Shown one piece after another: positions 10,687 to 22,100 of a stretch of DNA of 28,311 bases. The position numbers and the translations under genes were made by a program. The stretch lies in assembly GCA_003427395.1 (NCBI GenBank), contig BFEA01000194.1, positions 1,247,282-1,275,592 of the forward strand, given 5' to 3'. This DNA is from Chara braunii (taxonomy: Eukaryota > Streptophyta > Charophyceae > Charales > Characeae). The notes beneath the pieces are model-generated. The model saw only the letters and a program-made list of their open reading frames with translations, had not been told where the DNA came from and ran no database searches. Position 1 is the stretch's first letter. Each line of letters opens with the position of its first letter.

Positions 10687-13600
10687 CTTCCTTGAATGTT
10701 ATTTGTTGAATGAGAGAGAGAGAGAGAGACTCTTCCTTGAATGTTATTTGTTGAATTTTGTTCTTCCTGCTCTCATGGGTGCTCTGACCTTAACTCTTCC
10801 ATGGAGGAGAGGAGGTATGTTTTTTTTTGTTTTTTATTTTTATTTTTAATTTGGACCATTTCTCGATTTATGCGTGTCATCGTTCCAATTTTAATGGATG
10901 TCCCGAAGGACAGGAGGGATGTAAATTAACAAATTCAGTTTGCAAATTTCCACATTATGATGTATGAGCCACTTTCAAGTTTCAAGAGTTGGATGAATGT
11001 TTGGTCGTTCTGAACGAAGAAGAGGAGAAGGCTCTACCCATGTGGGAGAGAATTTAGAGGTGTGGTTGTTTTTTTTTTAGTTTTTCAGAAAGGTTGTCAG
11101 CTATGAAACGCTTGTGCCTGAATGGTACACGAAGTTAGGATTTGATGTGAACAGGTCAAGAGCTCAACCTCTGTGGAGTACAATGATGGCAGGTGTTACT
11201 GTAATTGGTACATAATCTTAGCCATTGATTTGAACAGGCTAGATTCTGTTGAATTTAATGATGTCAGGGGTTACCCTGTTCGGTGCACAATAGCTGTTCA
11301 TGCATACAGGTCAAGAGCGCAAACTCCCTCGAGTATAATGATGTCGGTGGGCACGCTCGTCAATGAATGCAAGAACCCTGGCCTTGAGTGCAATGTCTAC
11401 GTCTTTGGAGGTGGCACTAACTGCTTGATGATTCTGTGCTGTTGTTGTCTGCTTGGTTGGTTGGTTGATTGATTGGTCACTATGTGCAGGGTGTTGCTCA
11501 GGCATTGCCCAACAACAAGGTCGTTAGCCCTGTGCCACCGCTGGCCAATTCTACAGCCCCCCCTCCAGCTCCTCCCTTAAAGAAGGTTCCTTTGTCCCAA
11601 CCTCCAGGAAGAGGGGTTGGTGGGATGGGGCCGTCCCTCGGAAAGGCCCTTGTCCGCACAACACATCAAACACCTTCTGGTTCTCTTGTTGCACCGGGTA
11701 AAGGCTCAGGCCTGTCTTCCCTCACACCTCCATCGCCATCAATGCCCCCCCCTCCCTTGGCACCACCAAGCCTCCCGCCACCACCTCCACATCTTCCCCC
11801 TTCCAGTGCGCATCCGTCCACGTATGGTAGTGATTTTGTGCATGATCCTGCTTCCGCAGATCAGGGATTTCCAAATGTGGCCATGGAACATGGCGGGTAT
11901 TACAACTCCTCTGGTTACGGTCCTGGCCCCGATCATCCCTACAGTCATGGTGCTGCAGATATGCAGCTGTCAAGAAGCCCCCATCTGCGAGAAGCGCAAG
12001 GAGAAGAATATATGTCACCCTCCTCTCAGGATCTGTATAATGGACAGTATAGGACTGTGCAGGGAGCTCTGCACAGGGCTGGACCACCTGGGCAATATGG
12101 AGTAGGTGGGGGGGGTGCAAGACAGTTGCCTCTGCCACAGGCATCTGGTGGAACTCCTCCTGGTCATGGACTCGGAGTAGGAGGGGTAGGGTTAGGAGGG
12201 GTTGATATGCAAGGGGTGGGTGCTGGAGGAAGGCCAGTGGGTGTAGGGCGTATGCGTGGGGTCGGGGTGGCTATCGGTGGTGGTGCGGGTGGTGGAATGG
12301 CAAGCATGGTGCTGGGGCGTGGGAGGGGAGGAGGCCGAGGGCGAGGTGGGAGAGGTGGTGGAAGAGGAGGTTATGGTGACGAAGGGACAGAGGATGGGAT
12401 TATTTCGGCGAGAGAGATGATGCCTGTGGGACTTTCACCCACACATTCTACAGTGGCATTGACGACAGTCCCCATGGGTGGACAGGCAGGGGCTGCCGGC
12501 ATTCAAATTGATGATGCTGCCATAGCTGCTATGTCGCACCAAGCAGCAATGGAGGCTCATGCAAAGCGCCAAGCCGCAGCAGCAGAGAAGCTCAGACAGA
12601 TGGAGCTGCAGGAACAAATTCGATTAGAACGAAAGCGGAAGGTCAGTGGCCCACATGAATATGTCCACAGGTGCATCGTTTGTGCTTTGGCACTCTCTCC
12701 CTTTTCTCTGTGTCTTGCCTCCTTCTCCCCTCTGCCTGTACTGTGATGTGGAGGGTTCAAACAAACATAATCCATTTCTTCTGCGTGGTCTTGAAGTTTC
12801 ATGCTGCTGCATGCTGCAATGATTAAAGACGACTAGATCCTAGATTTCCTGAAAGATATTGAAATAACAGTAGCTCCCCATCTGGCTGAACGGTGCACAC
12901 GTAACTGTTAGTAGACGTATCATTAGTTTGAAAGTGGTATCCGTATGGAATCAGATGGATACAATAATGCCAGGGACTATGCCACCTTCATTTGAACACA
13001 AATTACCTAGGCTCCCTGGCTCGCCCGGCCGTGCAGCCCGGGCAAGTCGCCCGGGGGTCACCTGCACTTGGTGTTTTTTATTTCTTTTTTTGGTGGAGGT
13101 CTTCAGCACATGGGCAGAGGAGCCAAAATCCAGGCTCCTTTCCTTTTTCAAGTGTTCGGTCAAGGGGGGGAAAGGGGGGTATAAATTGGTCTTTGAGGGC
13201 CGAAAGGGGTCTAAAGGGGCGTGCCTTAGTCTGATTCTGTTGTTTCATTTTTATTTCCGATTGCGTGGCTATTTCAAAGGTGTCCCTCAGCCAAAGTCGT
13301 TTGTATTGCAGTTCTACGCAACATACATTTTGATTTTTTTTTGTTTTTCGTTTTTTGGCGCTGGGGCTGCCCGGAAACCCTGCGTGGGGTTCATGCCCGG
13401 CCGGGCACCCGGGCACGCATCCGGGCACAAGTGGGTTGTCTGGGCGCCCGCCCCCCGGACTAACAGCCTAGCAAATTACTCCCTCCCCCTCCCCCTCCCC
13501 TCCTCCTCCCCCTCCCCCCCAACCCCTGCCAATCCAAAAAGAAAACAGATTTCTTTGTCTTTGCTGTCTAAGAAACCACGTACATGCATGTGATGAAAAG

Positions 13601-15161
13601 GTGCTGGGGTTCTCTGACTGAACACTTTGGTCTGAAGTCTCGAAGGCATGTTGCCTGACTGTCTTACCCAGGATATCCATTTGGGTGGGTGTTAGTCGTG
13701 ATGAAGTCATGGTTTAGAATACTTCCGAACCTTGTCTACTGAAAGGATTCACGCTGCAGACACCCGAGTTCCGGTCCCAGAAGCCCGAAGTGTCCCAGTC
13801 CCAGGCTGTCCTGGTAGGATAGGCCGTAGGGTCCGTAGGCTGAAGCATCGTAGGTTGGTAGGTGTCGGTACCGAAACGTCATAGGCCGGTAGAAGTCCGT
13901 CCGGTACCCGACAAGAAAAAGTCCAGTCCAGGCCAACAGTCCCAACTCCAATTTTGCAGCATGTCTCAGGAAAGTCCGGAGGGTACCGGACCGACAAAAT
14001 GTTTGCAGCAGACAGGCCGCGGCCGGCCGGTACCGGTCTGAAGCAGGCCAAGCCAAGTGAAGTCCTATTTTTAGCTGCTACAGTGCAGCGGCTCATCACT
14101 TGTTCAGTTGCGAGATGCGGAAACGCTGCCGCTGCTTGTGCGTTCAAGGCAAATTGGGCACTCGCACCTGAAGAAGAGGAGGGTGCTCACGAGTTACTCC
14201 ATAGCTAGGTTAAGGGGTAGCGCAGGAGGAGGGCGGCCATAGCTGCCATGGTGTGAACAAAAAGAAAAACAAGAAAAAATGAATTCAATTTTTTATCTTC
14301 TTCCTTATAACTCCCCCTGTTCAGAACCTCTTGCGTACAAGGCCCCACGTGGATGTAGGTTGAGCGTCGGCTGCCCCCACCCCCGTGTGTCATATCGACC
14401 CACTTGCACACAGCCAAAAGGCAAATATGCAAAGAAAAGAGGAAGTTAACAGCCAAATAAAACAGAACAGGGGGCAACAAAACAGATCCCAGATGACAAG
14501 TCCCACATGCAAGCACCGCCCCAGCACACACAGGCCAAACGACGTGACAAGGCCAACCAGGATGTCAAAACATTCTTGTCTGCAAAGAAATAAAAAAAAG
14601 TCCCAGATACATATCTATACACAGCAGATGGCCTTGTTCGACGTTGGAATTCCTATTCGGCGTCATCGTAAGCAATTCGTACCACGACATCATAAAAAAC
14701 AATCCTAGATGATGATTCCCACATAAAAGCACCGCCCCCATGCAGGCCGAACAACGGGAAACCACCAACCAGGATGCCAAGACAATAAAAAAACCCTGGA
14801 TCACTGGTCCCACATGAAGCACCGCTATGCCCGTGAAATGGACTGAACAATGGGACAAAACCAACCGGGATGCAGACAAGGTTACTACACCACAACAAAT
14901 CTACCATATCCGTAGTCAAAAAAACGGAACCATTCAGTAGGCATGCAAAACGAAACACCCCAACAACGGGGAAGAATGAGCAACACAAAAAAAGGGATGA
15001 TAGGACGATGAGTCAAGCTATTTTCGATGTAAATGAATATCCTGATGAGTCGGTGAAACTCCGACGAAACAGTTTGTCACAGCCCCTCGTTTGTTGTCCT
15101 CTTCTCCCTCTCTGCCTANNNNNNNNNNNNNNNNNNNNNNNNNNNNNNNNNNNNNNNNNNN

Positions 15162-15234
<73 letters not shown>

Positions 15235-16055
15235 CCATAGCCGCCATCAAGTTGGGTTTCTGTTGTGTGTGTGTGAGAGGCAGAGCCGCTGGAGACGAAC
15301 ATTTCTTGTATATTGATAATAAATTCGGAGATGGCATCTTCATGTGTCGGATGTATCTCGGTTTGGCTTCTCACGTGTGAACTCTTATGCGAATGTTGAT
15401 TGATGGTGGAACTTGGCGAGTACTTGGTTCATTTCACTACTTGCTCTATCCCTGTCTACTTGTTCTAACTTCTTACCGCGTCCACTACCTCTGATGTTGT
15501 TGAATATCTTGGTTCATTGTGCACAAGCCCCTAGAGCATGGGTGCGTCTTGCCTTGAAGTGAGGCATGATCTGACAAGAATTCTGTTCCCTGAGTGGAAG
15601 TGCCCTAGAAGCATTTGTGTGATATATCATTCTCTGTGTTCTGGTAATGCAGTGGTATATTGACATTGCCCTTGCCCATGGGTGATGATTTCCTGATGTA
15701 GCTGGAGGAGCAACGCCTGCTTAAGGAAGAGGAAGCTAGGGAGAAGCGAGCCAAGAGGGAGCTCGATCGTGCTGTGATCGCGAGGCGTAAGGTATGCCCT
15801 GTCGGCAACATGCCAGAGTATATTTTACCGCTAGGATATGTAGGGGAAGATACTTCGTTCCCATGATGATACATGGCGCACAAATTTGCTCTGATGACCA
15901 GTGAGCATAGGGGCGTTTTGAGCATCTTGTCCTCTCTGAAGTTGAATCTCCTATTTTCGGTTCGCAAAGTTCGATTCTGTTCCCTTCTGCTTCAATTGCA
16001 GTCGTTAGGAGGTTTTCCAACCCATCAGTTATTTAATGGCTTGCTATAAGGTTTT

Positions 16056-16122
<67 letters not shown>

Positions 16123-19100
16123 TTCTTTTGCATCTGTGTGTGCACGGGTGCTGTTTTGCTTTTAGTGGTTTGGGTGAATTCGTCAGCCGGTAATGTCCTG
16201 CCAGTCAGTTTGCAATGAAAAGTAGGCGCAAAAAGGCAAGAAAGAAACGGGTCTCCCAGGGGTAAATCGTGACTTGCATGATCCTCTTTTGGAGCCATGC
16301 ACCTGTACTTCTGTTATTTCCCTTCAGAAAGAAGAAGAAGAAGAAGAAGAAGAAGAAGAAGAAGAAGAAGAAGGGAAAACCTGAAAAGTGTGCATACCTT
16401 GAAGCTTTGTTTGACTACCACTTGGAGAGCAGAAGAATAACAAGGAGTTATTTCTTATCCAGTGGGAGTTTGGAAGAGGAACAGCCGATTATGTTGGGGA
16501 AGGGCGCGGTTATGGGGCTTCTGTGCCAGGGCAATAGTTCATCTCTGGAAATAGTCAGCACGTGATAAGATGGAAGTCAAATGCAGTGTTCCTGAATGTC
16601 TCTCTGTGAATGCAATTGGCAAACATTTTGTGAAAGTGTCTTCACATTTGGCTGCTGAAAGCTGAGGTATTAAGGATGGACCCTTTTCAGCTTCTGATCA
16701 CAAGTTTCCTTGCGGTCAAAGCTAATCCATTCAGTTTTATCAGGTTCCATGGGTTTCTTGATTTCCTTGAGGCTTGAGATGATCTGTGTAGTGGTTTTGG
16801 CTGGGTTTGTGTGCAATCAGAACATGGGAAGGCAAAAGAATGGGATGACTTCCGGGGGGGGGGGGGGGGGGGGGGGGGGAGAGAGTGGGGAAACCAGTCG
16901 CAGAGAAAACATCGTTATGACATGGGCATGGTGCGGAACAGGGGGAGAACTGTTTGAATAGGCCCCTCTTGGAAGTGCAGAAGGTTATGGGTGGGTTTTC
17001 CTGTCATCTTTGTCAAGAGGCAAAGTTTGATTGTTACATAATAATGATGTAAGAATCATATCGAATTCATTCATTTCGATTCTCGTACACACATGTTGAG
17101 ATCATTGAATCACTTGATGGGAACGATCAATTCCAATCTTGATTGCAACACTTGATTGGAACCGCTAAATTGGATACTGGGTTGGTGCTTGAAAGTTGAA
17201 AGTAAATAACTGCTAGCAAAAGAAGATATGGGGAAAGCTTCCCACAATTGGCTCATTTGAGTGACTAACCTTTCGTGATCATCAGATGGCACTGAAAAAG
17301 ATGTGGTTGTGTAATAGTACTGTGTACAAAAACGATAGGGCAGCTACAGGGGCAGCACTTTCTCTCCTCGTCTAGAGAGCTGGCAAAATCGCGGCCCTTT
17401 TTTCCAAAGTTCAAACTAACAAAAAGTGCGTTGAAAAAAACTGATGCCACTCTGATGGGCAAATGGAATTTGGCAAAAGAGATGTCCAACCACATAACCC
17501 TTCTGCCTGCAGCCTATAGCATATGCCGAGAACCTGCGAGCCTATCAACTTGTCTTCCTGTGTTATATATATATCCTCCTCATGTCGGTGAAACTCCGAC
17601 GAAACAGTTTGCCACAGCCCCTCGTTTGTTGACCTCTTCTCCCTCTCTGCCTATGGTTTACCGGGCAGCTCTGTTTGACTATATATATATATATGTCGTT
17701 TGTTGTCCTCTTCTCTCTCTCTGCCTACGGTTTACCGGGCAGTTCTGTTTGTGACTATAACGTGGGTGGCCTTGTACGCAAGAGGTTCTGAACAGGGGGA
17801 GTTGTAAGGAAGAAGATTAAAAACGAATTTAAGATTTTTTTGTTTTTTTGGTTTTTTCGCTTAGGCGCTCTGATATCATGTGACAATATACATAGGCCAT
17901 GCTGTGCCTCTAGTGCCAGCGGTGTGTCTGGAGTGTATTTTTCGGCTGTGACAGACCTTTCTTTGTTTCGTGGATGTTTTGCTGGCTTGTGATGGGGTGT
18001 GAACCGACAGTCTGTAGAGTTTTCCATCTGGTGTGGGTGAGTGATAGTCTACTTTGATTTTGATTAAGGTGGATTATCATTTACAGTGTAATCAGTGAGG
18101 GGATTCTGCAGACTGTTGAGGGTTCAGCCTCCTGATGAGTCGGTGAAACTCCGACGAAACAGTTTGACACAAAGTTGCGTGTGGGGACACAGCCAGAACT
18201 TAAATCCCCGGTGTTGGTCATACTGTAGTAAGAAGGAATCCATCGCTGCGCGGATTGAAGTTGGTCATACTGTAGTAAGAAGGAATCCATCGCTGCGCGG
18301 ATTGAAGAAAAAAAAAGGTGTGTGCGGGGCTCACGTCGATGGGAAATTTAATCCAAAAAGTAGCGTTGTACTTCTCAGCGAGCCGTTGCCCTACGTTTCG
18401 AATGAAAGGGGGAGGGTACACACGTAGTATCCCGTTTTCGGATGAGGTCCCATCGGCGGGCGACATTGGTCGCCATATGCTCGTACTTCGGGAATGCTGT
18501 TGATGTCATCATTCTGCTTCGTAGCATAGGCTAGATAGGATCTGCCACATGTAGTCTGGGCGCCGAGCGCCAATAGGATATCAACTCTGGTTCTTCGTTG
18601 ATGATGATGGGACTACTTCAGCATTGTCAATTTTGAACTCTTGGTGTGTTCTTATTTGGTGTACCTCGTTTGTTGTCCTCTTCTCTCTCTCTGCCTACGG
18701 TTTACCGGACAGTTCTGTTTGTGATGATATATATATCTACTAAGTTGTACTGACTCAAAATCACAACACAGATACTTCAGAGCTTGGGATGGAATCCCAT
18801 TGGCAGCAACTCACAATAGCCACAGGGAAACTGGGCTTCGCCGAGCAATGGCGTTGAAATCTTTCTCCGTTGTATTGCATGTAACGCCTCTTTACAAATG
18901 ACTGGCATCAAATGTGTTCCTGTTGTGTGTAGCTGGAAGAGCAAGCGCGCAGGGAGGAAGAAAGGCTAGAGAGGGAGAAGAAGAGAGAGCAGGAACGGAT
19001 CGTAAGGGAGCGATTGAAGGAGGAAGAGCGGGTAGAACGAGAGAGGCGGCGGGAGCTTGAACGGCTGGAGAGGGAGAAACAAAAGGAGGTGGTCAGGGTA

Positions 19101-22100
19101 AGCCAAAAACCGAGCTCTTGCTGCGACAGTGTGCTGTTCTTGTTGGTTCTTCTTCACGCTTGTTCTTAGCAGTCTGTCTAAGGGTAACCCAACCCACTCT
19201 TATGTGACCACTTTCTAGACCGAATCTGGCAGTTATTTTGGCCAGATTCATCCTCAAAAAGTTCCTAGTGTGAATATGTCCTGAATCATGCGTGTTGAGA
19301 CCTGATGAGGGCAGGTCAGCCGATGTGCATAATTGAGTCAAAAATTGACAGGAAATCTACAGGCCTCTGGTTTATTTATTTATTTAAGAATGCAGGCTTG
19401 TCGTTTTCTCCTCATGCGGGGGACAGCCGTATTTTTGTACTATGCTATTATCTTTTCTCATTTGATTGTATCTCACACTTCCTACCCTGGGCAAGCAAGG
19501 GACCATCCACCCCCCAGACCAGCCCGGAAATGAATTCATCCTTAAGACAGGCTACCACCCAGTCTAGAGACAGCTTGACTACGGAACCCTACCTATGAAA
19601 GCCGGGACAAGGCTTAAATTCCCTAGCTAGAGCTGAACTATCCTAAGGTTATGGGTCTACGCCTACCTATCTCCGCTCTTGTGCGGGGAGCAGTGCCCAA
19701 GCTTCTAATACCTGGCGAGGGCTGGAAAGAACCAATTACTTCCACAACCAGCCAGGAGGCCCAAACCAACAGTCTCCGCTGGTGAACCCGAAGCCATATC
19801 CCCAGGAGGCCGCGGGGATCGAAAGGACGATGTTGGGTATCGAACCCACGACCTCCTGAGTGCCACTTACGTGCTCAACCAACTGAGCTAGTCCGCTTGG
19901 GCTCGACAGGCCTCTGTCATTCCACAGAGCGGAATGTTTTGTGTGGAAGTCTTTGGTTGTCTGTTCAGCCATGCGCTCTATTCGCCGTGCCATTTCTGGG
20001 GTAGGGTTTGCCACCTGGTCTTGCGGTCATGTCTGTCGGTCCCCCCGTTCTGCTTGTTGCTGGTCACCATGGTGGTCTTGGTTCGTCCTGTGGATGGACT
20101 TCCAACTGCCTTAACGAACTCCTTGTGCTGCTTTTTTCCATGACCGTCTGTTGTGCGGCTCATGTATTTCTCGCTTGTATTACTTAGTAGTAACCTTCTT
20201 GCCATTGATGATTCATTTCACTCCGGCTCGTGCGCTTAATCCATGACAACTTCATAGCTTACTATCTTCCTTAGTGCTGTACGCAGGGATTTCATCCACT
20301 TGTAATTTGGTGTAATAATTTGTGATTCTTTTGGAAACGCGTTTAGTTCTTTGATTCATTCTGTTGCAGATCAGCGGAGGCTTGTTGTAATTTGGTGTAA
20401 TAATTTGTGATTCTTTTGGAAACGCGTTTAGTTCTTTGTTTCATTCTGTTGCAGATCAGCGGAGGTGTGTATGCTGTGCATTGACAGAATGGGTCTGTGA
20501 TGACATAGGTTGTTGCCCTTAACAGCATTCCCTTGCGGAGTGTTCCGTGTGGCATAACGAGGCAGCCATTTTCCTTAACGGGGAAGCACAAATGGGGAAA
20601 CTGGAATCGGTTGTTAGGAGAGCCAACCCACAAGCAAGAAAGATTGTGGAATAGGGGGCAAGAAGGGGGGACTCAAATCTTCACAAGGAGCACGGGGGAC
20701 TCTGACTCACAGATGCAGCAGACCTTCAGAGCGACATTGGGGCATGGATGGGCAGGAGGTGGATGGGAATCAGCCGCAGATCGAAAGGAGGGCGGGTATT
20801 GGGAGAAACCATATGATGGGTATTGGTATTCCTGTGCAATGTTGTAGCGACAGAAAATGCTGGTGAAGCACAGAGGAGGTGGGGGGCGGGCGGGGGGGGG
20901 GATTTAGGTAAATGGCGGCCTTCGGAAGCAGCTGATGATGGCGAAGACTGGTGATCACATGATGCTGGGCCTGGGAGATATGGTAGGCAAAGTGACTTGC
21001 CTGTCTTTCCCAATCAGAGATTTATTTTATTGTTTGTTGGTATTCCATCCCCTTGCCTCACGTGGTTGGCCGACAGCAGCCTATGATCGACCTAATTTTC
21101 TCGTCCGAGTGGCCTCTGTTGATTTGCGGGTCTGTCCCACATGGTTGGCCGGCAGCAGCTCGTGATCGACACAATTTTCTTGTCTGAGTTGGGTTTGTTG
21201 ATTTCCGGGTCTGTCGCATGGATGCTGCGTCTGACAGGTGGAAAAGGAGAAAAAAAAGGAGGAACTGCGGTTGCAGAGAGAAGAAGCAAAGGTTAGGTTG
21301 GCCAAGGAGAAGGCATTAGCCAAGAAGGCAGCGCGTGAAGCAGCAGATCTTGTGGAGGATGATTACTTGGAGAGGCAAGAGGCTGCTCGTGCGCGAGGAC
21401 TTCCTTATGGAGACGATGCGGATCTGGATAATGGTGAATTGTTGACACAGACATATGAATACATACACTGTGATGAAATCTTGCTCTCTCCTGCTCTTGT
21501 GTGGGACTAAGTGGCTTGGCTTCTCTGTTGTATGATATCTCTATCTTGGGGTGTGGTTTTGTCACCTATGGAATCCTTCCTTTCTTGCCCGCCTCATGCT
21601 TGCAAATCCATTGCCAGTGTATGCTGCTGTTTCATTCCTTTCTGGCAGTGTCAGACTTAAAAAACTGCATGCCATAGCCATCCGATAGATTCTGTAAATC
21701 CGATGAAATGGTCTTTATCGAGAGCCCCCCCCTCCCCCTCCTTCTCCCAGAACGTTTTCCTGGTAAGGTGCTGATCTTTCTTGCACTGCAGGGGTTGATG
21801 ACGGTGGCTGCATGTTTTACTTGGTCGTCTTATCGATAAGGTGAACGTGGTGAACAGTTTATTTTTTTGTTTTTGTTTTTGGTGAACGGTTCCTTTTTTA
21901 ACAAAACCTGATGATGTATCTCACTCAGTAGTGAGGCTGTATTCTCAACCGATATAATAAAGAGCAGAATGCGTGCGGCCGAGGAGACTGAGTGTCTGTG
22001 CTGCTGTAACCCCGATCTCACATCTGAAACCTGTGTTCCCTGTATTTGATTTCCTCTGTGCATTACTTCCTCGGCATGCTACTTTTCAATGTAAATGGGA

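Larger units (their letters stand above)
9934..11489 (+). other. RLT intron 3 (1556 bp, phase 0)
   Basis: GTATGA to GTGCAG. It contains the exon 3 look-alike (10057-10128), two GA tracts with an N, a duplicated 31-bp flank and a three-unit tandem repeat just upstream of exon 4. Confidence 0.7.
12642..15701 (+). other. RLT intron 4 (3060 bp, phase 0)
   Basis: GTCAGT to ATGTAG. It holds an inverted-repeat element (13007-13471), a GGTACCGG-rich unannotated stretch (13740-14050), a block shared in inverted orientation with intron 5 (14291-14352), a tandem array (14486-14880), a hammerhead-type fragment (15041-15118), a 43-base gap and a GA tract. Confidence 0.7.
15792..18932 (+). other. RLT intron 5 (3141 bp, phase 0)
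   Basis: GTATGC to GTGTAG. It holds CT, GAA and poly-G tracts, unannotated sequence 16380-16850 and 16880-17570, a cluster of hammerhead-family repeats (17574-17760, 18096-18170, 18664-18724), and a perfect 47-bp tandem duplication. Confidence 0.75.
19098..21237 (+). other. RLT intron 6 (2140 bp, phase 0)
   Basis: GTAAGC to CTGACAG. It holds a SINE (19370-19905), an 85-bp tandem duplication (20300-20466), a G-rich run near 20881-20902, and two similar stretches around 21060-21180 (TGGTTGGCCGACAGCAGCC / TGGTTGGCCGGCAGCAGCT, each followed by ATCGACMYAATTTTCT). No other gene seen. Confidence 0.75.

Noticed and set aside
10337-10849. Open frame of 170 codons rich in Arg-Glu dipeptides
   Set aside because: Produced by GA dinucleotides and crosses an N. 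The same applies to the RERE and SLSL frames at 1253-1748, 2149-2370, 15018-15343, 24094-24388 and 28067-28285.
16269-16565. Open frame with a poly-Lys run that looks like part of the charged coiled coil
   Set aside because: The (GAA)n is read in a frame that cannot join exon 5 and exon 6 (both phase 0); the compatible frame hits TGA without a donor.
17869-17884. tRNA-iMet primer-binding site of an LTR retrotransposon on the minus strand
   Set aside because: One mismatch within 12 bases, no LTR pair found around it, and orientation opposite to the hammerhead; kept only as a hint.
19836-19905. tRNA gene on the minus strand
   Set aside because: A- and B-boxes are good, but the acceptor and anticodon stems do not pair and the element has a SINE tail and target duplication.
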